The notes: a model not told the origin generated them from the letters alone. Counted from the first letter of the stretch, positions 8,976 to 18,612 are shown. The stretch is DNA of 64,000 bases from Natronoarchaeum philippinense (GCF_900215575.1 NZ_OBEJ01000004.1:1-64000), one strand, 5' to 3'. Program-made: numbers and translations.

Positions 8976-9257
8976 TCAGCGGCTCGTGACCACGAGGATG
9001 CTCCAGAGCGCGATGATGAGCAGGAGACACATACCGAGCACGACTGCCGTCGCCCCGATCAGCCCCGAAATCTGGTGGGCGAGTTTCGTACTGTCGGTCA
9101 TCGGACCGGCCGCAACGTCGATCACAGCCCCGATCGTCGCCAGAACGACGGTCGCTCCGAACGTGTACACCAGCGCCTGATACTGGTCGAGCAGGATGCG
9201 TAGCCGACTGCGTTCGCGGGACTGCTCCGTGCCCCACTCGGCGTCGTCCACGCTCAT
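8976..9257 (-). CDS. Small two-helix membrane protein coupled to the ABC ATPase
   Basis: 93 residues with an acidic cytoplasmic N-terminus and two strong hydrophobic segments (about residues 27-50 and 60-90). Its start overlaps the stop of the double ATPase gene by 4 bp (ATGA), so it is the last gene of the importer operon. I recognise no family. The coupling suggests an accessory role with the transporter, but that is inference from position only. Confidence 0.7.
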   Translation of the reverse strand: MSVDDAEWGTEQSRERSRLRILLDQYQALVYTFGATVVLATIGAVIDVAAGPMTDSTKLAHQISGLIGATAVVLGMCLLLIIALWSILVVTSR

Positions 9258-11545
9258 CGGTCGTCCCTCCCTTCGTCGCCGGAGCGGTCGTCTGCGACGC
9301 GCTCTCCGCCGTCGGGGGCAGCCCGCTCTTCGGGGGGCTGGTCGGGGCCGAAGATGCTCTCATCGCCGTCGGCGCCGTCGAGCGGTTCGCTGTCCCAGTA
9401 GGGGTGATCGCCGTCACACTCTCGGAAGCAGGCGATCTCGTGGTCGTTGCCCGAACTCCCGTCTGCCGGGTCGAGCGACGGACACTCTTGGGTGCAGTGT
9501 TCGCGCGCTTTCGGACAGCGCGTCTGGAACGGACAGCCGCTCGGCGGGTCGACGGGATCCGGAATGTCGATGCTTCGGACCGGAAGCTCTCCCCCGCCGT
9601 CGTCGGGATCGATGTCCGCGGTCGACCAGCGGAGGATCTTCGTGTAGGGATGACGCGGGTTCTGGATGATCTCCTCGGCGGGCCCGATCTCGACGACGTT
9701 CCCGAGGTACATCACGCCGATCCGCCCGTCGACCTTCCCGGCGAGATACCGCGCGTTCTCGAAGTTGTGCGAGATGAACAGATAGGACGTGTCGAACCGC
9801 TGTTGCAGTTCGAGCATCAGGTCCATCATCTCGACGCGCAGGGACACGTCGAGCGCGCTCACCGCCTCGTCGGCGAGGATGAGGTCGGGGTTCATAAACA
9901 GCGCGCGAACGAGCGCGACGCGTTGTTTCTCGCCGCCTGAAAGCTGGTGGGGGTAGCGCTCGGCGTAGTCTCGCGCCGGCGAGAGCCCGACGTAATCGAG
10001 CATCGCAATGATCCGTTCCCGGCGGTCCTTGAACGTGAGTTCCTCTTGGGCCTGCTTGAGCGGCGTCTCCAGAATCTCCTGTACGCTCCGATTCGGGTTC
10101 AGCGAGCTGCCGGGGTCCTGATGGATGATCTGAAGCGACGAGCGGATCTCGTCGTAGACATCGTCGCCGTCGTCACGGGCGTCCCAGACATCGGTGCCGC
10201 GGTGGGAAACGGTGCCGTCGGTCGGCCGTTGGACGCCGATCGCCGTCTTCCCGAGCGTCGTCTTGCCACAGCCGGACTCGCCGACCAGCGCGACCACGTC
10301 GTTCTCGTAGATGTCGAGGTCGACATCGTTGACGGCGTACACCGTGTCGGTGTCACCGGTGAGTTTCGACCGAAGCCCCGAACTCTGTTCGAAGTGGACG
10401 TCCACGTCATCGAGCGAGAGCACCGGATCCTCGGACTGGTGTCCGGTGACGGCGTCCGTTTCGACGTCTTCGAGACTCTCCGTCGGGTTGAAGGGGATCT
10501 CTTCGCGTGCCTGCTCCCAGTGATGACACGCCGTTTCGTGATCCTCGCCGGCCTCGAAGAACGGCGGATCTTCCGAGCGACACTCGTCGGTCGCAAGGGG
10601 ACACCGGGACGCGTAGCGACAGCCCGCCGCCGTGTCGACGGGATCGGGCGCCTGTCCCTCGATCGGCGTCATGGCATCCAGCGGCGTTTCGAGATTCGGG
10701 ACGGCGTTGAGCAGATCCCGCGTGTAGGGGTGTGCAGGGTCGCGCAGGATCTCGTCGGTCGGCCCGACCTCGGCCATCTGGAAGGCGTACAGGACGCCGA
10801 TGCGGTCGGCCAACCCGGCGACCAGCGGGAGGTCGTGAGTGATAAAGACGACCGTGAGGTCGTAACGCTCCTGTAGGTCTTCGAGGAGGCTCAGGATCGA
10901 CCGCTGCATCAGCAGGTCCAGCGCTGCGGTCGGCTCGTCCATCACCAGCACTCTCGGTTTCAGCACGAGCGAGAGCGCGATGAGCGCGCGCTGTTGCATC
11001 CCGCCGCTCAGTTCGTGGGGGTACGCGTCGAGCACACGATCGGGGTCTAGGTGAAGTTCCCGTAACAGTTGGCGGGCGTGGTCCATCCCGTCTTTGAGGT
11101 TGTGGTTGTGGGCCTTCAGCGTCTCTGTGAAGTGGTCACGGATCCGCTGGGTCGGGTTGAACGAACTCATCGCCCCTTGGAACACCATCGAAATCTCCTT
11201 CCAGCGATACTGCTTCAGCAGATCTTGGTCGGCGTTTGCGATGTTGACCGGATCGCCGTTTTCGGGGTGGTAGATCACCTCTCCGGAAAGTTGGCCCGGA
11301 TCGACCACCGCGTCCAGCAGCGCCGAGGCGAACATCGACTTCCCGGAGCCGGATTCCCCGACGACGCCGAGGATCTCGTTCTGCCGGATGTCCATTGACA
11401 CGTTGTCCAGAACGCGCGATGTCCCGCGTTCCATCTCGAACTCGACCGAGGCGTTTCGCACCTCTATGATCACGTCCTGATCGGCCGATTCCGTGTCGGT
11501 TGTGCGCTGTGCGTCGTGTTCGTGCGTGTCGTAATCGGAACTCAT
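9254..11545 (-). CDS. Opp/Dpp-type ABC transporter, two ATPase domains in one chain
   Basis: 763 residues made of two ABC ATPases in tandem (OppD-OppF order). The first has Walker A GESGSGKS, signature LSGGMQQRALIAL and Walker B VLVMDEPTAALD. The second has GESGCGKTTLGK, LSGGEKQRVALVRAL and LILADEAVSALD. Each is followed by the Opp-type C-terminal Cys-rich region (CRYASRCPLATDEC; CPFQTRCPKAREHC) that may bind a metal or Fe-S cluster. It energises uptake with the two permeases upstream. A strong Shine-Dalgarno GGAGG (11551-11555) 6 bp before the ATG at 11545 sets the start. Family-5 importers are named for peptides, but in haloarchaea several sit in sugar loci; context here points to fructo-oligosaccharides. 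Confidence 0.92.
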   Translation of the reverse strand: MSSDYDTHEHDAQRTTDTESADQDVIIEVRNASVEFEMERGTSRVLDNVSMDIRQNEILGVVGESGSGKSMFASALLDAVVDPGQLSGEVIYHPENGDPVNIANADQDLLKQYRWKEISMVFQGAMSSFNPTQRIRDHFTETLKAHNHNLKDGMDHARQLLRELHLDPDRVLDAYPHELSGGMQQRALIALSLVLKPRVLVMDEPTAALDLLMQRSILSLLEDLQERYDLTVVFITHDLPLVAGLADRIGVLYAFQMAEVGPTDEILRDPAHPYTRDLLNAVPNLETPLDAMTPIEGQAPDPVDTAAGCRYASRCPLATDECRSEDPPFFEAGEDHETACHHWEQAREEIPFNPTESLEDVETDAVTGHQSEDPVLSLDDVDVHFEQSSGLRSKLTGDTDTVYAVNDVDLDIYENDVVALVGESGCGKTTLGKTAIGVQRPTDGTVSHRGTDVWDARDDGDDVYDEIRSSLQIIHQDPGSSLNPNRSVQEILETPLKQAQEELTFKDRRERIIAMLDYVGLSPARDYAERYPHQLSGGEKQRVALVRALFMNPDLILADEAVSALDVSLRVEMMDLMLELQQRFDTSYLFISHNFENARYLAGKVDGRIGVMYLGNVVEIGPAEEIIQNPRHPYTKILRWSTADIDPDDGGGELPVRSIDIPDPVDPPSGCPFQTRCPKAREHCTQECPSLDPADGSSGNDHEIACFRECDGDHPYWDSEPLDGADGDESIFGPDQPPEERAAPDGGERVADDRSGDEGRDDR

Positions 11546-11606
11546 GGTTGCCTCCTCGCGTGTGGCGAGTAGCTTGCTGGTGATACTCGATGCACTGGTG
11601 CGGCCG

Positions 11607-12605
11607 TCATTTCGACTCCCCTCCTTCGTGCCGATCACGTACTCTGACGTTGACGACCCGATCGAGACCCTGCGAGAGCATGATGAGCCCCCACGACAGG
11701 AGCACGATCGTCAGAAGTGGCCACAGCACTGTGTAGTACAGCTCCGACGACGTGACCGCGCCAGCGTCGTACGCTTTCTGCAGCATCACTCCCCAGTTGA
11801 CTCCCTCGACCGGGAGGACTCCGAGGAAGTACAGCGCCACGGAGTTGAAGATCACGCCGCGACCCGACATCACGAAGTTGACGAGGATGAGCGGGAGTAG
11901 CTGGGGCGTAATGTCTTTGCGCATGATCGTGCCCGAGGAAACGCCCATGATCCGCGACGCTTCGACGTACTCCTCCTCGCGGATCGTGAGCACCTGCGAT
12001 CGAAGCGATCGAGCCGTTCCGGCCCACGCGTTGATCGACACGAGGATGCCAACGAGAATCGGGCTAGTGGGTTCCCAGATCGCCCCAACGATGATGATCA
12101 ACGGCAGCCCCGGAATCATCATGGCCGTGTCGGTTAGCGTCATCATGATCTCGTCGACGCGACCGCCCTTGTAGCCCGAGATGATCCCGACGGCCGCGCC
12201 GATACCCGTCGCAAACACCGCACCGCCGATCAGCATCAACAGCATGTCCGGCGTCGCGTGGATCAGCACTGCGAGGATGTCCTGCCCGAACTGGTCGGTC
12301 CCGAGAGGGTTCTCGCCGGCGTACGACGGGCTGTCCCACTTGCCCCCGTCTTGGTACGTCGGAGGAGCGGTGGTGTACACACCGACTGTCCCAGCATAGA
12401 CGAACCCGAGCAGGACGAGGAATCCAGCCTTGAATCGCCAGTCCGACCACGCCAACAGGAACGTCTCCCAGTACCCCCGGAACTGCTTGGCGAGCCGGTC
12501 CCAGCGAGAGACGTCCTCGACAGAGACGCTCCCGAGCGGGATGTCCGACGACTGCACGTCCCCGCCGTCGGCCATCGGATTCCGTTCCTCGTCAGTAGGC
12601 TTCAC
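11607..12605 (-). CDS. ABC transporter permease, DppC/OppC type
   Basis: About 332 residues. A cytoplasmic N-terminus is followed by about six membrane helices. The OppC N-terminal region ends in the typical loop ENPLGTDQFGQDILAVLIHATPDML, and the EAA coupling loop reads EEEYVEASRIMGVSSGTIM. It pairs with the DppB-type permease to form the importer channel. The GTG at 12605 is chosen because a perfect anti-16S site (12609-12618) sits just upstream; the in-frame GTG at 12614 overlaps that site. The start overlaps the end of the upstream permease gene by 14 bp, a normal operon arrangement. Confidence 0.9.
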   Translation of the reverse strand: MKPTDEERNPMADGGDVQSSDIPLGSVSVEDVSRWDRLAKQFRGYWETFLLAWSDWRFKAGFLVLLGFVYAGTVGVYTTAPPTYQDGGKWDSPSYAGENPLGTDQFGQDILAVLIHATPDMLLMLIGGAVFATGIGAAVGIISGYKGGRVDEIMMTLTDTAMMIPGLPLIIIVGAIWEPTSPILVGILVSINAWAGTARSLRSQVLTIREEEYVEASRIMGVSSGTIMRKDITPQLLPLILVNFVMSGRGVIFNSVALYFLGVLPVEGVNWGVMLQKAYDAGAVTSSELYYTVLWPLLTIVLLSWGLIMLSQGLDRVVNVRVRDRHEGGESK

Positions 12606-13602
12606 TCTGATCACCTCCTGCGCCCGCTCGTGGGTCGATGAGTCCGTACGTTAGGTCTGCGACCGAGACGGCGATGACCACCGCGACGGAGATGATGAGG
12701 AAACCACCCATCATCAGCGGGTAGTCGCGGGCCGCGATCGCGTCGAAGAAGTAGAATCCGACACCGGGGTATCGGAAGATGTCTTCGAGGATAATCGAAC
12801 CGCCGAAGATGAACCCGATCTGGATGACGAAGCCGGTGTAGATCGGAAGAATGGCGTTCCGGGCCACGTACTGGTTTGCGATGCGACTCGTGGGGAGCAT
12901 CCGCAGTCGCGCGACGCGGATGTAGTCCTCGCCGAGGATTCTGATGCTGTTCGACCGCATTGCGAGCGTCTGCACGCCGAACCCGGTGACGATGACCGAA
13001 AGCATCGGCAAGGTCGCGTGTCGCAACAGATCGAGGATGTAGGGAATGTTAAAGCCCGGCGTGACGCCGAGACTCGTCCGGCCGGAGAGCGGATACATCC
13101 CCAGATTGGTGACGAAAACCGCAATGAGGATGATCGCCGCCACGTAGTACGGCACCGAGTTCAGTACGATGGCGATAGTGCTGATCGCCGAATCGAAGCG
13201 GCTGCCCTCCTTGTAGGCCAGCAGTGCGCCGAGCGAAATGGCGATGGCGAACGTCACGAGCATCGCCGTCCCGAGGACGAACAGCGTCCACGGGATCGCC
13301 TCCGCGTAGATCTGTGCGACAGGCTCGTTGTAGTACGTCGACTCGCCGAGATCGCCCTGCAGGACGTTCGTCACGTAGTTCCAGTACTGGACGTAAATCG
13401 GCTCGTCCGGTTTGACGCCGACGTAGGCCTGAACCAACTGGTCGACCTGTTCGGCGGGCATATCCGGATTCTGCTTGCGGAGCTTCGCGCGCATGTAATC
13501 CACGGGCCCACCGGGCATCAGTCGCGTGAGACCGAACGTGATCGAAATGACCAGTACCAGCGTCACGAACGACCGTATCACGCGTTTCACGTAGTAGTTC
13601 AC
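12592..13602 (-). CDS. ABC transporter permease, DppB/OppB type
   Basis: About 336 residues with six membrane helices. The N-terminus is the DppB pattern (RVIRSFVTLVLVISITFGLTRLMPGGPVD), and the coupling loop reads LGEDYIRVARLRMLPTSRIANQYVARNA. It is the first of the two channel subunits. The GTG at 13602 is preferred since GAGGTG (13609-13614) lies 6 bp upstream. A TATA-like element around 13678-13686 in the 100-bp gap after the GH32 gene may give the permease-ATPase operon its own promoter. Confidence 0.9.
   Translation of the reverse strand: MNYYVKRVIRSFVTLVLVISITFGLTRLMPGGPVDYMRAKLRKQNPDMPAEQVDQLVQAYVGVKPDEPIYVQYWNYVTNVLQGDLGESTYYNEPVAQIYAEAIPWTLFVLGTAMLVTFAIAISLGALLAYKEGSRFDSAISTIAIVLNSVPYYVAAIILIAVFVTNLGMYPLSGRTSLGVTPGFNIPYILDLLRHATLPMLSVIVTGFGVQTLAMRSNSIRILGEDYIRVARLRMLPTSRIANQYVARNAILPIYTGFVIQIGFIFGGSIILEDIFRYPGVGFYFFDAIAARDYPLMMGGFLIISVAVVIAVSVADLTYGLIDPRAGAGGDQSEAY
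12609..12618 (-). promoter_or_regulatory. Full-length Shine-Dalgarno site deciding the permease start
   Basis: Minus-strand GGAGGTGATC, fully complementary to the 3' end of 16S rRNA, followed after three bases by GTG at 12605-12603. Such complete sites are uncommon in haloarchaea, where most first genes are leaderless; here the gene is internal to an operon. Confidence 0.7.
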
Positions 13603-13702
13603 GCGCACCACCTCTCGATCGTATTTTTCACTCTCATAGTGCTAGCAGTTGTGACAGGCGTACCCAAATGTCGAAGTTGTATATAGTTAACGATCATCTG
13701 TA

Positions 13703-15928
13703 TCAGTCCAGACCCGCTTCGGTACCGAAGGAGGCTTCGGCCTCTGAATTGCGGACAGCCGCCTGATTGAGCGTCCAGACGTCGCCGGAGTGGAGATCGA
13801 CATTCCCACCAATCGCTCGAAGCGCGACACCGGTGCTGTCGGGACGAGTCGGATAGATACGGCTGCTCACGCAGGTGCGGCCGTTGACGAACACTTCCAC
13901 GACGGATGCGTCGACGAGGACGCGCAGGTTCACGACGCCGTCGTCCGTCTGGGGTGCCTCGTCGATAGATTGTGGCTCAGCGCTCGCGGCGTCTGACAGG
14001 CTGGAGTCATCACGGTCGACGATCAATTGGTCGTCATCCGTGTAGCGGATCGGCGTCCGTTCCTCGCCGTCGTCCGAACGGGCGACGACGAGCTCGAACG
14101 CGTCGGCGTCGCCGAGTTCGAACTCGAGTTTGATCTCGAGCGCGTCGCCGCTTGCCTCGTCGCAAAGCAGCGGTTCGTCAGGAGCGAGCACCTGACCGTC
14201 CACCGCCGTTCGATCATCACGAAGTCGTGCGATTTCCTCCGCGGGCCGTACTTCGAGCGAGCCGTCCGCCGAGAGCGAGAGCGACCGCGGGACCGACATG
14301 ACGCCGGACCAGCCGGCGTCCCACTGTGCGGAGTCGCTGCGGTCCTCACGGATCCAACCCCACGAGAGGTACCGGTCGCCACCGTCGGAAATCGACTGCG
14401 CAGCGTAGTAGTTCCCGTGATCGAGCGTCCCGGAGTCCTCCCGGTCGAAGGACTCGCCGTCGAACGTCCCGAGGAAGTACGCGACCTTGTCGTAGTTCGA
14501 AACCTGCAGCATCTGTCTGTCGCCGAAATCGAGCAGTTCGGGACACTCCCAGATCGGTCCGTCCTCCTCGCGGTCGCCGATCAGAATCGGGCCGACATAG
14601 GACCAGTCCAGCAGGTCGTCGGACCGGTACAGCAGCGCCGTCCCGCCGCCGTCCTCGGTCCCGGAGCCGATGAGGTGGTACCAAGTGCCGTCCTGCTTCC
14701 AGACATCGTGGTCCCGGAACTCGGCGTTCCAGTCGTCGTTCGAGAGGATGGTCGGCTGTTCGGGGGGCTCATCGATGATCGGGTTTCGCTCGGACTTCAC
14801 CCAGCTGTTCAGATCGCTGTCAGCCGCGCGAGCAAGGCAGGGGAGTTGGTCACGGCCGTCGCCGCCGGTGTAGACGAACGTTGGAACGCCATCGTCGTCG
14901 AGCACCGTACAGCCGGACCAGCAGCCGTGCTGGTCGGGACCGCCAACGTCGGGTTCCAGAGCGACGGAGCGGTCCTCCCAGTGGACGAGGTCCTCGCTCA
15001 CCGCGTGTCCCCAGTGGATCGAGCCGTGATAGGGACCGGCCGGATTGTACTGGTAGAACAGATGGTACTCCCCGTCGTGCTTGACGAGGCCGTTCGGGTC
15101 GTTCATCCAGTTTGCCGGCGGTGCGAAGTGATACGACGGTCTGTGCGGATCGTCCTGTAGATCTGCCCGGATCTGGGCCAGTTCCTCGCCGGTTCGAGGG
15201 CGAGCGTACGCCGCAGTTTCGCCCTCGGCGACGCGTTCGATCGCGCCGCGCAGGACGTTTTGTAGCGGTGCGCGGTACTCCGAAGGCACTCCATCGAACG
15301 AGAAATGCTGTCCGATGCCGACGGCGGTGCCGGCTCCGACCTGCCAGCCGATCACACTGTTTTCCTGTGGAATGTCCTCGTCGCCGACCGTCGCACTTGC
15401 GAGCACTGTCCCATGCTTGGGGACCTGCTTCTCGTATGCGACTTGCGGAGACGCTTCGCTTCGGGAGGGCTGCGTATGAACGCGAGTCCCGTCGCAGTAG
15501 TCGAACACCGTATCTTCGGTAAATCGCGATCCGATCAAGAATCCAGCGGGGCGTTGACCCCACTTGTGGACTGGTTTGTACGTCTCGTCGACGAGATCAG
15601 GCGATCGTGGGTCGATCTCCAACGCCTCGACGGCAGTGAGTCCGTACAGACTCAAGAGGAGCCCGCCGCCGTCGTCGAGATACGATGTCACGGCGTCGGC
15701 TGCCCCAGCCGGGAGCGTATCGCCCGAGAGAGGAGAATCACGGTGCCACCAGAGCACATCGAACGATGATAGCGAGATCCCGTCGGCCAGCTCGTCGAGC
15801 AGCACGCGATCGACAGTCGCAGTTTCCCGTGCGGCGTCGAGCGCCGCACGTTGCTCATCCGTCAACTCTCCCGAGGTTAGAAACCCCAGGCGCGGGGAGT
15901 CTTTCAACTCCTCGTCCTCAACTTGCAT
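13703..15928 (-). CDS. GH32 beta-fructosidase with N-terminal amidotransferase-fold-like domain
   Basis: 741 residues. The GH32 part has the nucleophile block WMNDPNG (residues 274-280, Asp277), FRDHDVW in place of FRDP for the transition-state stabiliser, and the acid/base block IWECPELLDF. It should hydrolyse terminal beta-fructosides such as sucrose, inulin- or levan-type oligosaccharides. Residues 1-240 are an extra alpha/beta domain resembling class I glutamine-amidotransferase/ThuA-like folds (LGFLTSGELT..., FDVLWWHRDS, YLDDGGGLLLSLYG) with no obvious catalytic Cys triad. There is no signal peptide, so hydrolysis is inferred to be intracellular after import. The start at 15928 is supported by a TATA box 23 bp upstream. 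It stands between the binding-protein gene and the permease genes. Confidence 0.9.
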   Translation of the reverse strand: MQVEDEELKDSPRLGFLTSGELTDEQRAALDAARETATVDRVLLDELADGISLSSFDVLWWHRDSPLSGDTLPAGAADAVTSYLDDGGGLLLSLYGLTAVEALEIDPRSPDLVDETYKPVHKWGQRPAGFLIGSRFTEDTVFDYCDGTRVHTQPSRSEASPQVAYEKQVPKHGTVLASATVGDEDIPQENSVIGWQVGAGTAVGIGQHFSFDGVPSEYRAPLQNVLRGAIERVAEGETAAYARPRTGEELAQIRADLQDDPHRPSYHFAPPANWMNDPNGLVKHDGEYHLFYQYNPAGPYHGSIHWGHAVSEDLVHWEDRSVALEPDVGGPDQHGCWSGCTVLDDDGVPTFVYTGGDGRDQLPCLARAADSDLNSWVKSERNPIIDEPPEQPTILSNDDWNAEFRDHDVWKQDGTWYHLIGSGTEDGGGTALLYRSDDLLDWSYVGPILIGDREEDGPIWECPELLDFGDRQMLQVSNYDKVAYFLGTFDGESFDREDSGTLDHGNYYAAQSISDGGDRYLSWGWIREDRSDSAQWDAGWSGVMSVPRSLSLSADGSLEVRPAEEIARLRDDRTAVDGQVLAPDEPLLCDEASGDALEIKLEFELGDADAFELVVARSDDGEERTPIRYTDDDQLIVDRDDSSLSDAASAEPQSIDEAPQTDDGVVNLRVLVDASVVEVFVNGRTCVSSRIYPTRPDSTGVALRAIGGNVDLHSGDVWTLNQAAVRNSEAEASFGTEAGLD

Positions 15929-15946
15929 ACCTACTACACCGGGCAC

Positions 15947-15954
15947 CTTATACA
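15947..15954 (-). promoter_or_regulatory. TATA box of GH32 gene
   Basis: Minus-strand TGTATAAG about 23 bp before the ATG at 15928. The same octamer precedes the binding-protein gene, which suggests matched promoters within the locus. Confidence 0.55.
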
Positions 15955-16143
15955 AAAACGTTTTGGAAATATAAAACAACTATCCGTAAAGAGGCTCATA
16001 ACGACCTGAAACGCAGATATAGAAATCTTGGTTGCTATTTTTATATTCTAGTCGGGGCTATCAAGCCGCTATACCGGAGAGCTGCTCAAGCCCGATGGCA
16101 AGCAGCGTGGTCGAGCAGCCGACGTAGCTATCCGGAACGGCGA

Positions 16144-18000
16144 TCACTCGCTGGGAGTCGGGTACCCCTGTCGGACAGGCCAATCCTGCACGCTCGGCGT
16201 CTGCATGATCGAACTGTCGGCGTCGGGCCAGCTCCAGTCCCCAGTGTCGTAGTACTCGGAGGCGATGTACAGCGTCCACGGGCCCCAAGAGGCGTCCATC
16301 CAGTTCCAGAACCACGCGAGCTCTTGGATGTGCGGGCGCTGTTCCTCTTTGGACTGACCGCGAGCGATTGCCTGCAGGTGATCTCTGAGGTTGACCTCCC
16401 GGAGTTCACCCTCGGGCTCCCCGATCGGCGGGACTTCCATGATGAACTCGCTCGTTCCTTCACCGTTCCACTCAGAAGCGGACGGAACGCCGAGGGGATA
16501 CGCGGTCACCCACGCTTCGTTGATGAGGTGGTTCTGGAACCCTTCGTACGGGAGCGGTGCAGACTGTCCGACCCACCAGTTTGTGAGGTCGTAGTTTCGC
16601 TGCGGGATCGTCTGGCCGAAGTACGTCGTAGCTTCGACGATGATAGCTTCGGTCTCGACGCCGAAGTTGCTCAGGATTCGCGAGGCAGTCTGGGTTCGGT
16701 TGCTGTGGAACCCGGCGTCTCGGAAGGTGAGCGTGAACTGCTCGCCGTTGGGCTTGTACCACGTGCCGTCCTCCCGAGTGAACCCTTCACCGCGGAGGAG
16801 TTCGGCGGCGCGCTCGGTCCCGCCGTCGAACTGCATGAACTGGTCTTTGACGTCGCCGAGCCACTCGTTGATGAGCGGCTGAGACATCCCCGCCGAGAGG
16901 TTGACCGCCTCCTTGTTGACATCGGAGAGCGGTAGGTTCTGCATCAGCGTATCGTGGCGCGCGCGGAGCACGTTCGAGAGCGCCCAGCGCACTCGCTGGT
17001 TGTCCAGCGGCGCCCGTCGGCAGTTGAACGAAATCGACTCGCCGCTGTGGCTGTAGAATCTGACGGACTCGTAGTTGTCCGGGATCTGGTTGGCCTGCGA
17101 CGAGTTGAACGCCACGTTGTGAAGCGCGTCGACTTCGTTGTTGCGTAGCGATCGGAGTTTCTCTTGGGGCCCCTGAAGCGGCAGCGCCTCCATCGTGTCG
17201 AATTCGATGTCGTCTGCCGAAATGTGGGGGTTCTCGTAGTCCTCGTACTTTTCGAGGAGCAACTGATTGGCGGTCGCCTCAGACGGTATGAACGGGCCGT
17301 TGCCGAGCCCCTTCTCTTTGACCTCCTCGAGCGAAAAGCTCGTTTCGGCGAGCTCCTGAAGGATGGCACTCCGATCCTCGTCAGATTCGGCGCTTTCCAT
17401 CCGTTCGAGGTAGTCTCTGAATACGTCGAATTTGAACTTCCAGTTGGTCGGCGCGTCGCCCATCCCGAACAGGGCGTTCTCGAATAGGCGAGTGTCGATC
17501 TTCTCAGCAAGCGTCATCTCGACTGTGTGCTCGCCCGTCTGTTCGACGCCGTCGAGGAACTCCCAGACGCCGTCGTTGTTCACCTTGCGCCAGCGCATCT
17601 GGCCGACGAAGTCCTCGGCTGTGTACGAGTCGCCGTTGAACCACGTGTAGCCATCGTAGAGATCGAACCGGACGGTCGCTCCCGACTGCACCGTCGAGGG
17701 GTACTCCCAGTTCTCGACGAGCAGGGGCACCCACTGCTCCTCGTCGGCGTACCATCGGGCGCCCTGTTCGAAGATGATCTTGTTCAGGACGCCAGGTGTC
17801 TGTTGCCCGTAGGGGTTGTAGTTGATCTGGTTCGGCTGGTTGCCCATCTCGACGCGAAGTCGGCTCGAATCGGAGCTGTCACTGCCGCTTCCGAAACAGC
17901 CGGCGAGAGAGGCCGCACCAGCGCCTGCGATACCTTTCAGCACCTGCCGACGGTGGGAGGCTGCACGCTCCCCACCGTCGCCGGGGTTGTCGGCTGACAT
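16144..18000 (-). CDS. ABC transporter substrate-binding lipoprotein, family 5, Tat-exported
   Basis: About 618 residues. Residues 17-40 carry a Tat signal (SHRRQVLKGIAGAGAASL) ending in the lipobox SLAGC, so the mature protein is lipid-anchored outside the membrane. The rest is a family-5 (Opp/Dpp) extracellular binding protein: ...QINYNPYGQQTP..., VPLLVENWEY, YTAEDFVGQMRW. It delivers substrate to the permeases encoded downstream. The start at 18000 is chosen because the upstream in-frame ATG at 18036 lies inside the TATA box (18028-18035). It heads a run of same-strand genes (binding protein, GH32, permeases, ATPase). The ligand is inferred from the GH32 neighbours to be a fructo-oligosaccharide or sucrose. 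Confidence 0.9.
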   Translation of the reverse strand: MSADNPGDGGERAASHRRQVLKGIAGAGAASLAGCFGSGSDSSDSSRLRVEMGNQPNQINYNPYGQQTPGVLNKIIFEQGARWYADEEQWVPLLVENWEYPSTVQSGATVRFDLYDGYTWFNGDSYTAEDFVGQMRWRKVNNDGVWEFLDGVEQTGEHTVEMTLAEKIDTRLFENALFGMGDAPTNWKFKFDVFRDYLERMESAESDEDRSAILQELAETSFSLEEVKEKGLGNGPFIPSEATANQLLLEKYEDYENPHISADDIEFDTMEALPLQGPQEKLRSLRNNEVDALHNVAFNSSQANQIPDNYESVRFYSHSGESISFNCRRAPLDNQRVRWALSNVLRARHDTLMQNLPLSDVNKEAVNLSAGMSQPLINEWLGDVKDQFMQFDGGTERAAELLRGEGFTREDGTWYKPNGEQFTLTFRDAGFHSNRTQTASRILSNFGVETEAIIVEATTYFGQTIPQRNYDLTNWWVGQSAPLPYEGFQNHLINEAWVTAYPLGVPSASEWNGEGTSEFIMEVPPIGEPEGELREVNLRDHLQAIARGQSKEEQRPHIQELAWFWNWMDASWGPWTLYIASEYYDTGDWSWPDADSSIMQTPSVQDWPVRQGYPTPSE

Positions 18001-18027
18001 ACCAATGCCACCTTCTGGTTTGTCATA

Positions 18028-18035
18028 CTTATACA
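18028..18035 (-). promoter_or_regulatory. TATA box of the binding-protein gene
   Basis: Minus-strand TGTATAAG about 31 bp before the ATG at 18000, identical to the octamer in front of the GH32 gene. Confidence 0.55.
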
Positions 18036-18036
18036 T

Positions 18037-18612
18037 TTGGGAACAACAGGGTGAGAGGATGTTCGAGGTGGCGTGGCCGAGAGTAGCAAAATGCGTCGAA
18101 CACCGTGCAGAGACGTGCAGCCGTTAGAGAGGGCCAGCACGGACTTGCGTACGACTGCGGTAGCACGTCGGTGCCGTGCCGGTCGAAGACGAAATGAAGT
18201 GAGCCAGTAGCCAGCCGGTCGGACATTGGTGCGCTAGAATAATATTCACAGTGGCAGTGAACAAAAGTGAATATAATCAGATAGGATTCTTCCGATACAG
18301 AGTGAACTCGGAGTTGCACAGCGAATTTCTATGCGTACGGATCTCAAACAACAGAATCCATCTTCATTATCGAAAAGGAAGATTATGTACTGGGAGGGAT
18401 AGATGTGTTCACTCCGAGGAGAAATCCTCTCAGAAGTGCCATCGAGCTGTTGGAGATTACGGGCATAACAGTGTAAGCCAGAGTACCGAGCAGAGAGTCG
18501 GTTCAGAGATGGCTAGCCGGCGGAACGCCACGAGTATCGCCCCAACCAGTGGCACCAGTACACTGCGATACAGAGTGACAAGCCTTTTATTTTCTCGACA
18601 GAAAGCACGGCT
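18037..18612. other. Gene-free stretch between importer locus and small membrane gene
   Basis: No convincing coding region. The 13-mer CGATACAGAGTGA occurs twice (18293-18305 and 18566-18578), which may be chance. A TATA box for the next gene lies at 18584-18593. Confidence 0.5.
18584..18593 (+). promoter_or_regulatory. TATA box of the 81-aa membrane protein gene
   Basis: CTTTTATTTT centred 25 bp before the ATG at 18613, giving a leaderless transcript and supporting that short gene. Confidence 0.6.

Noticed and set aside
18293-18578. 13-bp direct repeat CGATACAGAGTGA at 18293 and 18566 as an attachment-site pair
   Set aside because: Nothing resembling a mobile element lies between the copies, and a 13-bp match in a low-complexity stretch may be chance.
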